Below, in pieces: positions 1 to 7,081 of a DNA stretch of 64,000 nt (the first letter of the stretch is position 1; every line of letters begins with the position of its first letter). The DNA is from CALMEH01 sp964548225 (lineage in GTDB: Bacteria > Acidobacteriota > Blastocatellia > Pyrinomonadales > Pyrinomonadaceae), in assembly GCA_964548225.1 (NCBI GenBank), contig CAZJQP010000014.1, positions 8,159-72,158 on the forward strand, in the 5' to 3' direction. Made by a program: the position numbers and the translations under genes. A model generated the notes under the pieces. The model was not told where the DNA came from, made no database searches, and was given only the letters and a program-made list of their open reading frames with translations.

Positions 1-782
1 GGCTCGGCGCAAACAACGCGATTCGGGAAATCGTCTCCGAATCGGAAGTTTATGCGCGGGAACGGCTGGTAAATCTGAAAATTCCGTCTTACGTTTTCTC
101 GAAATTTACGATTTTGAGCGGCATCGGGTTGATTCAATGTGTGCTTTTCGTGTTTATTTTAACCGTTTTCGGCAGATTTGATGCGACGGATTTTTTGAAA
201 ACCACCGCAATTTTGTATCTTTCGCTTCTCGCAGGCGCGGCAATGGGGTTGTTCTTCTCGGCACTCGTTTCTTCAACCGAAAAAGCGATGAGCATTTTGC
301 CTCTGATTCTGATTCCGCAACTGCTTTTGAGCGGATTTTTGAAGCCGATTGACGATTTATACGTCAATTTATCAAAGGAAAAACCCGCCACCGTCGCCGA
401 TTACGACAAATATCAGCGCGATAAGGACAAAGAAATAAAATTTGACCCGACAAAGCCGGACGAAAAACCGAAACTGCCTGAAATTATTCAAAAATCGGAA
501 GGTTTGGGCGGCGTGAAATTCCTTGCGGATTTGATGACAGCGCGTTGGACGATTGACGCGCTCACGCATCAGGTTTCGATAAACGACCTAAAAGCGCGTG
601 ATAAATTGGCTTCGCGGATGACGGTTCAGGAATACGAAGCCGTTTTAGATAAAAAGCGCGACACCGAAATCGTCGAAATTTATGAGTCGCGGGTGCGGAA
701 AGATTTGCTGATTTTGGGGTTGTTTAGTTTACTGTTTTTAATTTTGACAATGGCGGCTTTGAAGCGCAAAGATGCTTTATGA
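1..782 (+). CDS. ABC-2 type transporter permease, C-terminal part (5' truncated by window)
   Basis: The frame is open from base 3, so the gene begins before the window. Early residues (GANNAIREIV, then ERLVNLKIPSYVFSKF) match the segment before the membrane domain of ABCG-like ABC-2 permeases, which are often fused to ATPase and FHA domains. Several hydrophobic helices follow (VLFVFILTVFG, then LYLSLLAGAAMGLFFSALV, then ILPLILIPQLLLSGF). A long charged loop of about 110 residues comes next, and a last helix (LLILGLFSLLFLILTMAAL) precedes the KRKDAL end. The likely role is export across the inner membrane; the substrate is unknown. The internal TTG at 114 is not a credible start because homologous sequence continues upstream of it. 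Confidence 0.8.
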   Translation, partial: LGANNAIREIVSESEVYARERLVNLKIPSYVFSKFTILSGIGLIQCVLFVFILTVFGRFDATDFLKTTAILYLSLLAGAAMGLFFSALVSSTEKAMSILPLILIPQLLLSGFLKPIDDLYVNLSKEKPATVADYDKYQRDKDKEIKFDPTKPDEKPKLPEIIQKSEGLGGVKFLADLMTARWTIDALTHQVSINDLKARDKLASRMTVQEYEAVLDKKRDTEIVEIYESRVRKDLLILGLFSLLFLILTMAALKRKDAL

Positions 783-792
783 GGTAATAAAA

Positions 793-1734
793 ATGAAACA
801 TATCTGTCTTTTAATTTTCATCGGCTTGAGTTTTTTGACGAGCGTTTCCGCGCAGAAAAATATTTCCGTCATCTCGCTCGTGCCGGAAAAATCGGTGGCA
901 GTTTTGCGGGTTGATTGGACAAAGGTGCGCGGAAACGGGAAGTTGAAACAAGTCGTCAATGGCGATAGTTTTTCAAATATCGGCAGTTTGATTGGCGTAA
1001 GCGAAGAAAAAATCAGCGAATGGGTTATTTTCAGCGACATCAATCCGACTTCCTCAAAAGGAATGGGAATGATTGTTGCGGGCAATTTTACGTCGCAGAG
1101 CATCGCGCAATTTGCCCGCTCGAAAGATTGGCGAAGCGAAAAAATAGGCGCACAGACGGCTTTTGTTAATCCGACAGACAATTCTTATTTATTGCCGATA
1201 CGCAACGGATTGCTTGCCGCCGGATCAAAGTCGGGTATCGAAAAAGTCTCGAAAGTTTTATCGCGGCAGGGCAAAAATTTGATTTCAAACGCGCCGTTCG
1301 ATTCAATGTGGAGCGAAATTCGCGCAAAAAGTTTTCCGATAAATTTTATGGTCGGTGTGCCGGAAGAATACAAAATGGTTGCCGACATCGCTTATAAAGT
1401 CGCCGCCAAATTGATGAATCTGGCAAGTTTCGGCATTATCGGAACAGTTATGGAAACAATCGGTTTCGTAAATTGTTTCGGCTTTAATATTTCGCACCGC
1501 GAAACGGTCTTTCCGACGCAAATATTGGCGATGATGGACAGCGAAACAAAGGCTTGGATTGCGTCGGGCGCGGTTAATCTTCTTAAAAAAGCTCCGAACG
1601 CCGTCGGAATGCAGGCGAAAACCGAAGAAGACCGCCAATTTTTAGAGTCGGTTCAAACAATGTCGGCAACTTATAAAAAAACGCTTCTGACAGTGAATCT
1701 TGAGATGCCCGAAATGGTGATGGAAAAGCGATAA
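793..1734 (+). CDS. secreted protein of unknown function
   Basis: This 313-residue protein starts at the ATG at 793, which has a GAGG ribosome site at 781-784 and is followed at once by a signal peptide (MKHICLLIFIGLSFLTSVSAQ). A start at 772 would add seven residues ahead of the signal and overlap the permease gene. The mature part is mixed alpha/beta with no motif I recognise. It resembles the acidobacterial secreted proteins that begin by describing a protein value (VISLVPEKSVAVLRVDW), but I cannot assign a family. It lies 10 bases after the permease gene on the same strand, so the two are probably cotranscribed. Confidence 0.7.
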   Translation: MKHICLLIFIGLSFLTSVSAQKNISVISLVPEKSVAVLRVDWTKVRGNGKLKQVVNGDSFSNIGSLIGVSEEKISEWVIFSDINPTSSKGMGMIVAGNFTSQSIAQFARSKDWRSEKIGAQTAFVNPTDNSYLLPIRNGLLAAGSKSGIEKVSKVLSRQGKNLISNAPFDSMWSEIRAKSFPINFMVGVPEEYKMVADIAYKVAAKLMNLASFGIIGTVMETIGFVNCFGFNISHRETVFPTQILAMMDSETKAWIASGAVNLLKKAPNAVGMQAKTEEDRQFLESVQTMSATYKKTLLTVNLEMPEMVMEKR

Positions 1735-1736
1735 TT

Positions 1737-1816
1737 TACCTAATGTGTAACTCCTTTTTACTGTCGCATAGCGACATTTTGAATTTAGGAAGGTTGTCTT
1801 TTAAGGCACGGTCAGT
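1737..1816 (+). repeat. solo copy of the MITE-like element's left end
   Basis: This stretch begins TACCTAATGTGTAACTC and runs to GGCACGGTCAGT. It is nearly identical to 2164-2244, the left end of the element at 2164-2420. It starts two bases after the upstream stop codon and leads directly into the 21-bp repeat array, so the array is bracketed by two direct copies of the element end. Confidence 0.8.
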
Positions 1817-1817
1817 G

Positions 1818-2160
1818 AAAGACGAAACATCCGCCAAAGATGATGACATTTCAGCCAAAGATGATGCTTCATCAGCCAAAGATGATGAAGCATTAGCTAA
1901 AGATGATGCTTCATCAGCCGAAGAAAATGCTTCATCATCTAAAGATGATGGAGCATTAGCCGAAGATGATGGAGCATTAGCCAAAGATGATGCTTCATCA
2001 TCTAAAGATGATGGAGCATCAGCCGAAGATGATGAAGCATTTTCTTGAGATGATGCTTCATCAGCCGAAGATGATGAAGCATCATCTTTAGCTGATGAAG
2101 TATCATCTTCGGCTGATGTGTCATTAGCTTTAGCTGAAATCGTTTCAGCTAAAGCTAATG
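1818..2160. repeat. 21-bp tandem repeat array 1 (about 16 units)
   Basis: Imperfect units of AAAGATGATGCTTCATCAGC(C) repeat with a 21-bp period. Variants have GAAGCATTA or GGAGCATTA in the second half. The core GATGCTTCATC/GATGAAGCATC is its own reverse complement apart from the centre, so transcripts could fold in many registers. In the plus frame it encodes a seven-residue repeat (SAKDDAS) within a 101-codon ORF from 1743 that ends at an in-frame TGA at 2046-2048, after which the array continues in frame. The minus frame is also open (1736-1984). I treat it as repetitive DNA rather than a gene. Confidence 0.85.
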
Positions 2161-2163
2161 CTT

Positions 2164-2420
2164 TACCTAATGTGCAACTCTTTCTTTACTGTCGCGTAAC
2201 GACATTTTGAATTTAGGAAGGCTGTCTTTTAAGGCACGGTCAGTAGGATTTTTGTCGCGTCAGCGACAACTGAACGGCATTGGCGGCATTTTTTCAGCCG
2301 TCCCTGACGCGAGCGCAAATTGACCGTTTCCGTGCCTTAAAAGACAACCTTCCTAAACTCATTTCATCGCTACACGAGAAATCATTTGATTTTTCAACAA
2401 AAAGAGTTGCACATTAGGTA
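2164..2420. mobile_element. MITE-like element with terminal inverted repeats
   Basis: The left end TACCTAATGTGCAACTCTTT (2164) is the reverse complement of the right end AAAGAGTTGCACATTAGGTA (2401-2420). A second inverted block, AGGAAGG(C/T)TGTCTTTTAAGG, pairs 2215-2234 with 2335-2353. The middle holds a small hairpin (GTCGCGTCAGCGAC). There is no ORF of useful length, so it is non-autonomous. It ends 19 bases before the start of the kinase gene and may carry or displace that gene's promoter. Transposase family is unknown. Confidence 0.7.
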
Positions 2421-2439
2421 TAATTTGTAAAATCGAAAT

Positions 2440-3741
2440 ATGTTCTGTCCAAAATGTGGAGTTAAAAATTTAGATACAAGTAAGTTTTGTAAGGCTTGCG
2501 GGAAACCTCTGCCTGATCATTCGCAAATTCGGCAGGCGGTTTCGCAGTCGCTTGTAATGCCGCCGATGCCGCAAAATATTAATTTAATCGGGCAGGTTTT
2601 GGAAGGAAAATATCGCATCGAAGCCCGCTTAGGCACAGGCGGAATGGGCGAAGTTTATCGGGCGACGCGACTTCTAATCGGCGATGCGGTAGCGATAAAG
2701 TTTTTGCACACGCATCTGGTTTCTAATCCGCAAGCTGTCGAACGATTTCGGCACGAAGCGGTTACGGCAACTAAACTTCGGCACAGAAACGTCGTTGCAC
2801 TTTATGATGTCGGTATTTCCGTCGCGCATAATGCTCCATATATTTTGATGGAATTCGCGGAAGGCTTGACGCTCAGGCAGATTATCAATCATTCAAAAGT
2901 TTTGCCGCTTGATTTTGCCGTAACGGTAATCGCGCAGGTTTGCGCCGCGCTCGACGAAGCGCATCGTTTGGGAATTGTTCACCGCGACATAAAACCCGAA
3001 AATATTATCGCAAACCAAACTTCAACCGGTTGGCACGTCAAAGTTTTGGACTTCGGCATTGCCAAACTTTATAACGAAGCGAACAGCGGTTTGACACAGG
3101 ACGGAAGCACGATGGGAACGCCGCAATATATGTCGCCCGAACAATGTATGGGCGAGCCGATCGACGGGCGCAGTGATATTTACAGCGCGGCGATTGTTTT
3201 ATATGAAATGTTCTGCGGAACTGTGCCGTTTAAACACGCCACGACAAGCGCAATTGCCATTCACCAAGTTCAAACCGCCCCGCCGCCGCCGCGCTCGATT
3301 AATCCGAACATCACACCGGAAATGGAATCCGTAATTTTGCGCGCACTTTCGAAACAGCGCGAAGCCAGACAACAAACAGCGCAAATTTTTGCACAGGAAT
3401 TTATTCGCACGGCGACTGCCGCCGTCAGATCAGCCGTGGCAACAACAAATTCCGCACCGTTGCAAAATTCGACAATTGGCACAAAACAGGTTGAAGTAGC
3501 GCAGAAAGAAAATTCGTCTTTGCCGATTCCGCTCCCCGAAGACAATTTTTTATCATCCGAAATCAAGCCGGAACATATCGCAAACCAACCGGTCAATAAA
3601 AAAGATGAAGAAAAATTAAGTTTAATTTTTGAAGATGCCGAATTTATCCTTGACGAAATTTTGGTCGAAAAAAAGGCGGATGAAATATCGGATTTTGAAA
3701 ATAGTCAGCCAATCTTAAAACCTTCCGAGCCGTATCAATAG
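2440..3741 (+). CDS. zinc-ribbon Ser/Thr protein kinase (Hanks type)
   Basis: The 433-residue protein begins with a zinc ribbon (CPKC at 3-6, CKAC at 17-20). A complete kinase domain follows at about 58-325: glycine loop GTGGMGEVY (65-73), VAIK lysine K87, catalytic HRDIKPEN (181-188) with D183, DFG at 204-206, and the activation end MSPEQ. No transmembrane helix is visible, unlike typical PknB kinases, so it is probably cytosolic. After a Ser/Pro-rich linker the C-terminus carries IFEDAEFILDEILVEKK, which recurs almost unchanged in the short protein at 6650-7018. It is the first of five neighbouring genes whose products start with this type of zinc ribbon, which suggests a common signalling module. 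Substrates are unknown. Confidence 0.93.
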   Translation: MFCPKCGVKNLDTSKFCKACGKPLPDHSQIRQAVSQSLVMPPMPQNINLIGQVLEGKYRIEARLGTGGMGEVYRATRLLIGDAVAIKFLHTHLVSNPQAVERFRHEAVTATKLRHRNVVALYDVGISVAHNAPYILMEFAEGLTLRQIINHSKVLPLDFAVTVIAQVCAALDEAHRLGIVHRDIKPENIIANQTSTGWHVKVLDFGIAKLYNEANSGLTQDGSTMGTPQYMSPEQCMGEPIDGRSDIYSAAIVLYEMFCGTVPFKHATTSAIAIHQVQTAPPPPRSINPNITPEMESVILRALSKQREARQQTAQIFAQEFIRTATAAVRSAVATTNSAPLQNSTIGTKQVEVAQKENSSLPIPLPEDNFLSSEIKPEHIANQPVNKKDEEKLSLIFEDAEFILDEILVEKKADEISDFENSQPILKPSEPYQ

Positions 3742-3759
3742 TTTGCAAAACCTTGTTTT

Positions 3760-4974
3760 TCAGCGTTTTAGGAGCGGTGCGAAAACCCATCCGGTTCTGC
3801 CGTCGTCAGTTTTGACGTTTGCCCAATAGCCTGTAATTCCGCGCCAAGTGGTTGTATTGTCGGAAATTTTCATCACAAAAAGTCTGTCCGAACTGTTTAA
3901 AATATCAACTTTGTTTGCCGTTAAATTCGGTTCGGAGCGTAAAGTTACGCCGTTGGTTTTCGGATAGATATAAGCGTCAACCGTCGGCGGAGTTTCGGGC
4001 GTTTTGTCGCCCTTCTTTTTGTCTTTGGATTTCAGCGAAACGTTGGAGGTTTTTAAGATTGAATCGTTGTTTGCTTTGTCCGAATTCGTTACTTGAAAAG
4101 CCCAAAATTTATGTTTGCCGTCATCGAGAAAACCTTCCAAAATCGCAAAAGCATATTTACCGTTTGCCAGATGTTCGGGAAGTTTCACACGCTTGACTTC
4201 CGTCTTGTCGGCAACCGATTCGGTTTGAAAATCAATCTGTTTGAGATTGCCGTCCGACTTTATCGTGTCGAGTTGAATCAACCGCAAATCGCTCGTTTTA
4301 AAGTCTTTTTCGTCCGTAAATAAAACTAAATTTTGATTGGTTTCAAATTTTGTTAAACCTTCGTCTTTCAACAATTTATCTTTTGCCTCAACCGCATTTG
4401 TGAAATCTTGTTTTTTGATTTCGTCAACTTTGTCTTTGTCCTTGCTCTGCACAAACATTCCGACGGTTTGCGGCAAAATTTCAGTTTTGGTCAGAAGTTT
4501 TGAAATAATAAAATATCCGCCGACACCGATTGCTGCAAGCCCGACAAACACCACGGCGGCAACTATTGCCAATCTCAGATTTTTGCCCGATTTCGGTTTT
4601 GAAACAGGCGAAATCGGCGGAATGATCGGATTAAAAACCGGCGGAGTCGGCTGAACATTTTCTGCAGGTTTCGTAGTTGCGAAAACTTGTGTCGGCGGCG
4701 GATTAATTTGCGGCGGCGGTTGCGGATTCGGTTGCGCTATTTGCGTTAAAGGCGGAATCTTTGCCGCGCCTTGACCGCCGAAAACTGTTGGTGTTTCTTC
4801 TTCATCCGTAAAAGAATCTTCAATATGCGGCGGTTGTTCGGGCGGAAACTGAAAACTCAGTGTCGGCGATTTCGTGTCGCCGACCATTGCTTCGGTATCT
4901 TTCAAAAGCGTTCCGCAGTTATTGCAAAACACATTTCGGTTTTCGTTATTTGTTTGACAACTCGGACAAATCAT
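3760..4974 (-). CDS. zinc-ribbon membrane protein with C-terminal SH3b domain
   Basis: I place the start at 4974, giving 404 residues that begin MICPSC. The zinc ribbon (CPSC...CNNC) is then N-terminal as in the neighbours; a longer frame reaches 5061. A Pro/Gln-rich low-complexity region leads to one membrane helix (LRLAIVAAVVFVGLAAIGVGG). A large extracytoplasmic region follows, and the end (about the last 70 residues, VTLRSEPNLTANKVDIL to GRTGWVFAPLLK) looks like a bacterial SH3 domain of the peptidoglycan-binding kind. The topology suggests a cytosolic zinc ribbon facing the kinase and a cell-wall-sensing outer part. It converges with the kinase gene, 18 bases apart. Confidence 0.8.
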   Translation of the reverse strand: MICPSCQTNNENRNVFCNNCGTLLKDTEAMVGDTKSPTLSFQFPPEQPPHIEDSFTDEEETPTVFGGQGAAKIPPLTQIAQPNPQPPPQINPPPTQVFATTKPAENVQPTPPVFNPIIPPISPVSKPKSGKNLRLAIVAAVVFVGLAAIGVGGYFIISKLLTKTEILPQTVGMFVQSKDKDKVDEIKKQDFTNAVEAKDKLLKDEGLTKFETNQNLVLFTDEKDFKTSDLRLIQLDTIKSDGNLKQIDFQTESVADKTEVKRVKLPEHLANGKYAFAILEGFLDDGKHKFWAFQVTNSDKANNDSILKTSNVSLKSKDKKKGDKTPETPPTVDAYIYPKTNGVTLRSEPNLTANKVDILNSSDRLFVMKISDNTTTWRGITGYWANVKTDDGRTGWVFAPLLKR

Positions 4975-5134
4975 AGTTTTCTTCAACGATATTATAAACT
5001 CATTTTCAAAAAATCGCGTAAAAAATTCAAAAAATCGTGATTTCTTTGGATTTTCAGGCAAAAATCGGTTATTATTCGCAAGAAAAACAAGTGATTTTAA
5101 CCGAATAAAATGATGACTGCTTCAAAGTAAAATT

Positions 5135-5920
5135 ATGAAACGATGTCCAAACTGCAATCAAATATTTTCCGATGACAATTCTTTTTGTTTGGAAGATGGA
5201 ACAGCCCTCATTTTAGCTTCCGATTCATATCCGTCCGTTTCTCCGCCGGTTAATGAAATTCCGACGCTGGTTATTCCGCGACCGCAAGTTACGTCTGAAA
5301 TGTCGCCACAAACAGTATCGGGCGGTGCATCAAAATGGCTTTTTTTGATAATCGGTATTTTGGCAACAACAGTTGTCGGAATGGGCGTTTTTATGTTCAC
5401 CGGACGCAGTGAAAAAGCAGAGCAAAAAGAAAATGTCAATCAAAATGTAAAAAATGAAAACAGCAAAGAAAATAAAAATCAATCTGAAAATGCTTCACCG
5501 AAAAATACGCCAAAAGTAAATCAAACCATTGAAAAAACGTCGCAAAAATTACAAATTACCAAAGAAGATGCACAAAATTTGATAAATCGTTGGGAACAGG
5601 CGCAAGACGCACGAAAGTTCGGCGAGTATCGTGCGCTCTATTCACCTCAATTTCTAGGCATCAAACGCACGAAAAGCGGCAGTCAAACGCAGATGAATTA
5701 TTCGCAATGGATGAACGATCGGCAAAAAATGATGAAAAATATTGTTGATGTTGAAGTCGCAAATCTAAATATTACGATTGACGGCGATACGGCGAGCGCA
5801 CAGTTCACGCAAAACTTTCAATCGGCAAATTATCAAGACACAGGACAAAAAATAATGCGGATAAAGATCTTTGCGGACGGCGCAAAGATTATTTATGAAG
5901 AACTGAAATACGCCAACTAA
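5135..5920 (+). CDS. zinc-ribbon membrane protein with NTF2-like C-terminal domain
   Basis: The 261-residue protein has an N-terminal ribbon (CPNC...FCLEDGTAL; the second half has one Cys plus acidic residues, a frequent variant). A Pro-rich linker, one membrane helix (WLFLIIGILATTVVGMGVFMF) and an Asn/Lys/Glu-rich spacer follow. The last 110 residues (LINRWEQAQDARKFGEYRAL onward) look like a SnoaL/NTF2-like fold as found at the end of some L,D-transpeptidase-related proteins. The ribbon would be cytosolic and the NTF2-like domain periplasmic. The gene is four bases from the next one and divergent from the SH3b gene, whose start lies 160 bases upstream. Confidence 0.75.
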   Translation: MKRCPNCNQIFSDDNSFCLEDGTALILASDSYPSVSPPVNEIPTLVIPRPQVTSEMSPQTVSGGASKWLFLIIGILATTVVGMGVFMFTGRSEKAEQKENVNQNVKNENSKENKNQSENASPKNTPKVNQTIEKTSQKLQITKEDAQNLINRWEQAQDARKFGEYRALYSPQFLGIKRTKSGSQTQMNYSQWMNDRQKMMKNIVDVEVANLNITIDGDTASAQFTQNFQSANYQDTGQKIMRIKIFADGAKIIYEELKYAN

Positions 5921-5924
5921 AACT

Positions 5925-6647
5925 ATGAATCAATGTCCCGTTTGCGGCAGAACATTTACATCGGAAAATAAATTTTGTCTGGAAGACGGCACACTTTTGA
6001 CGTTTGCCGAAGATGCGCCGACGCAAATTTACACAGACGAAATCCCGACGGTTGTTGCCCATAATATTGCGCCGACACAGCATTTTCCGAGCCAACCGGA
6101 ATTTCAACCCCAGCCGGATTTTCAACCTCAGCCACAATTTCAACCTCAATCGCAATATCAAATTCCTCCGTTGCCACCGCAAGTTCAGCAAAATTCCGGC
6201 GGCAAATTTCTCTATGCAATTATCGGGTTGCTTTTGGGCGCAGTTTTCGTGCTTGGCGGCGTGGCGATTTGGCAATTTACCAAAAAAGATGAACGCGCCG
6301 AAACCAACACAACTACTAATAAAGAAACACCGAAACCTTCGGAAACACCAAAATCAACCGCCACACCGAAACCTTCGGAAACACCCGAAATCTCCGGTTC
6401 TTCCACACCCGGAAAATACCCCGAAGGTTCGACGCGCCTTTTGAACGAAAGCGATTTGGAAGGAAAATCTTCTTGGGATTTGCGGATTATGAGAAACGAG
6501 ATTTTTGCGCGGCACGGTCGCCGTTTCAAAAAACCCGAACTGCGAAATTATTTTATGAATCAAAGCTGGTATAACCCGCAATTTGACGAAGTTTCGCTGA
6601 CCGCAATTGAGAAAAAAAATGTCGAATTTTTAAGAAGTTACGAATAG
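5925..6647 (+). CDS. zinc-ribbon membrane protein with YARHG domain
   Basis: The 240-residue protein has an N-terminal ribbon (CPVC...FCLEDGTLL) almost the same as the preceding protein's. Next come a Gln/Pro repeat region (FQPQPDFQPQPQFQPQ), a membrane helix (FLYAIIGLLLGAVFVLGGVAI) and a Thr/Pro/Ser spacer. The C-terminal YARHG domain has the hallmark EIFARHGRRF and a Trp/Tyr pair (SWYNP). YARHG domains are extracellular and thought to act at the envelope, often in zinc-ribbon or kinase-associated proteins. It starts four bases after the previous stop and ends two bases before the next start, so these three genes form one transcription unit. Confidence 0.85.
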   Translation: MNQCPVCGRTFTSENKFCLEDGTLLTFAEDAPTQIYTDEIPTVVAHNIAPTQHFPSQPEFQPQPDFQPQPQFQPQSQYQIPPLPPQVQQNSGGKFLYAIIGLLLGAVFVLGGVAIWQFTKKDERAETNTTTNKETPKPSETPKSTATPKPSETPEISGSSTPGKYPEGSTRLLNESDLEGKSSWDLRIMRNEIFARHGRRFKKPELRNYFMNQSWYNPQFDEVSLTAIEKKNVEFLRSYE

Positions 6648-6649
6648 AT

Positions 6650-7018
6650 ATGTTTTGTTCCCTGTGCAGAAACGAAAATTTAATGAAAAGTAATTTTTGC
6701 GGATTTTGCGGAAATCCTTTGTCTAAATTGCCGCAAAATCTCGCGGAAGAATGTCCCCTCGAAAAAGATTTGCCCAAAGATTTTTTGTTCACCGAAATTC
6801 CTAAACCCGAAGGCGACATTTCTGATGCCGGAAAATCAATCAACGAGGCGGAAACGCTCATCAATAAAATCCGTGATGAAAATTCGCCGGAACATCTAAA
6901 AAAAATTTTTGAAGATGCCGAATTTATTTTGGACGAAATTCTTGTTGAAAAAAAACCGGACGAATTTGAAACAAGCAAACCGATTATCAAACCTTCACTA
7001 CCGTTGATGAATAAATAA
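6650..7018 (+). CDS. short zinc-ribbon protein sharing the kinase C-terminal tail
   Basis: The 122-residue protein starts with a ribbon (CSLC at 3-6, CGFC at 17-20) spaced exactly as in the kinase at 2440. It ends with IFEDAEFILDEILVEKK followed by PDEFETSKPIIKPS, against ADEISDFENSQPILKPS in the kinase. The kinase domain itself is absent. DNA identity in the tail is high, so a duplication with loss of the middle is likely. It could compete with or recruit the kinase through the shared tail or ribbon; that is inference. No membrane helix is seen. It is the last gene of the plus-strand unit. Confidence 0.8.
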   Translation: MFCSLCRNENLMKSNFCGFCGNPLSKLPQNLAEECPLEKDLPKDFLFTEIPKPEGDISDAGKSINEAETLINKIRDENSPEHLKKIFEDAEFILDEILVEKKPDEFETSKPIIKPSLPLMNK

Positions 7019-7025
7019 AAACAAA

Positions 7026-7068
7026 AAGCGGTATTGATCTAGCAGGATTTGCCATTTCTCTACCGCTT
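7026..7068. terminator. possible hairpin between convergent genes
   Basis: AAGCGGTA at 7026-7033 pairs with TACCGCTT at 7061-7068 across a 27-base loop. It lies between the zinc-ribbon unit and the convergent peptidase gene. There is no long T tract, so termination is only possible. Confidence 0.3.
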
Positions 7069-7081
7069 ATCGGTTCTCAAT

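Noticed and set aside
114..782. Treating TTG 114 as the start of a complete permease gene
   Set aside because: Recognisable ABC-2 sequence continues upstream to the window edge in the same frame, so the gene is truncated by the window.
1743..2048. 101-codon plus-strand ORF (SAKDDAS repeats) as a gene, and its TGA at 2046-2048 as a selenocysteine codon
   Set aside because: The ORF is produced by the 21-bp array and the opposite strand is equally open. The TGA sits inside degenerate repeats with no SECIS-like conserved context, so the presence of tRNA-Sec is not enough.
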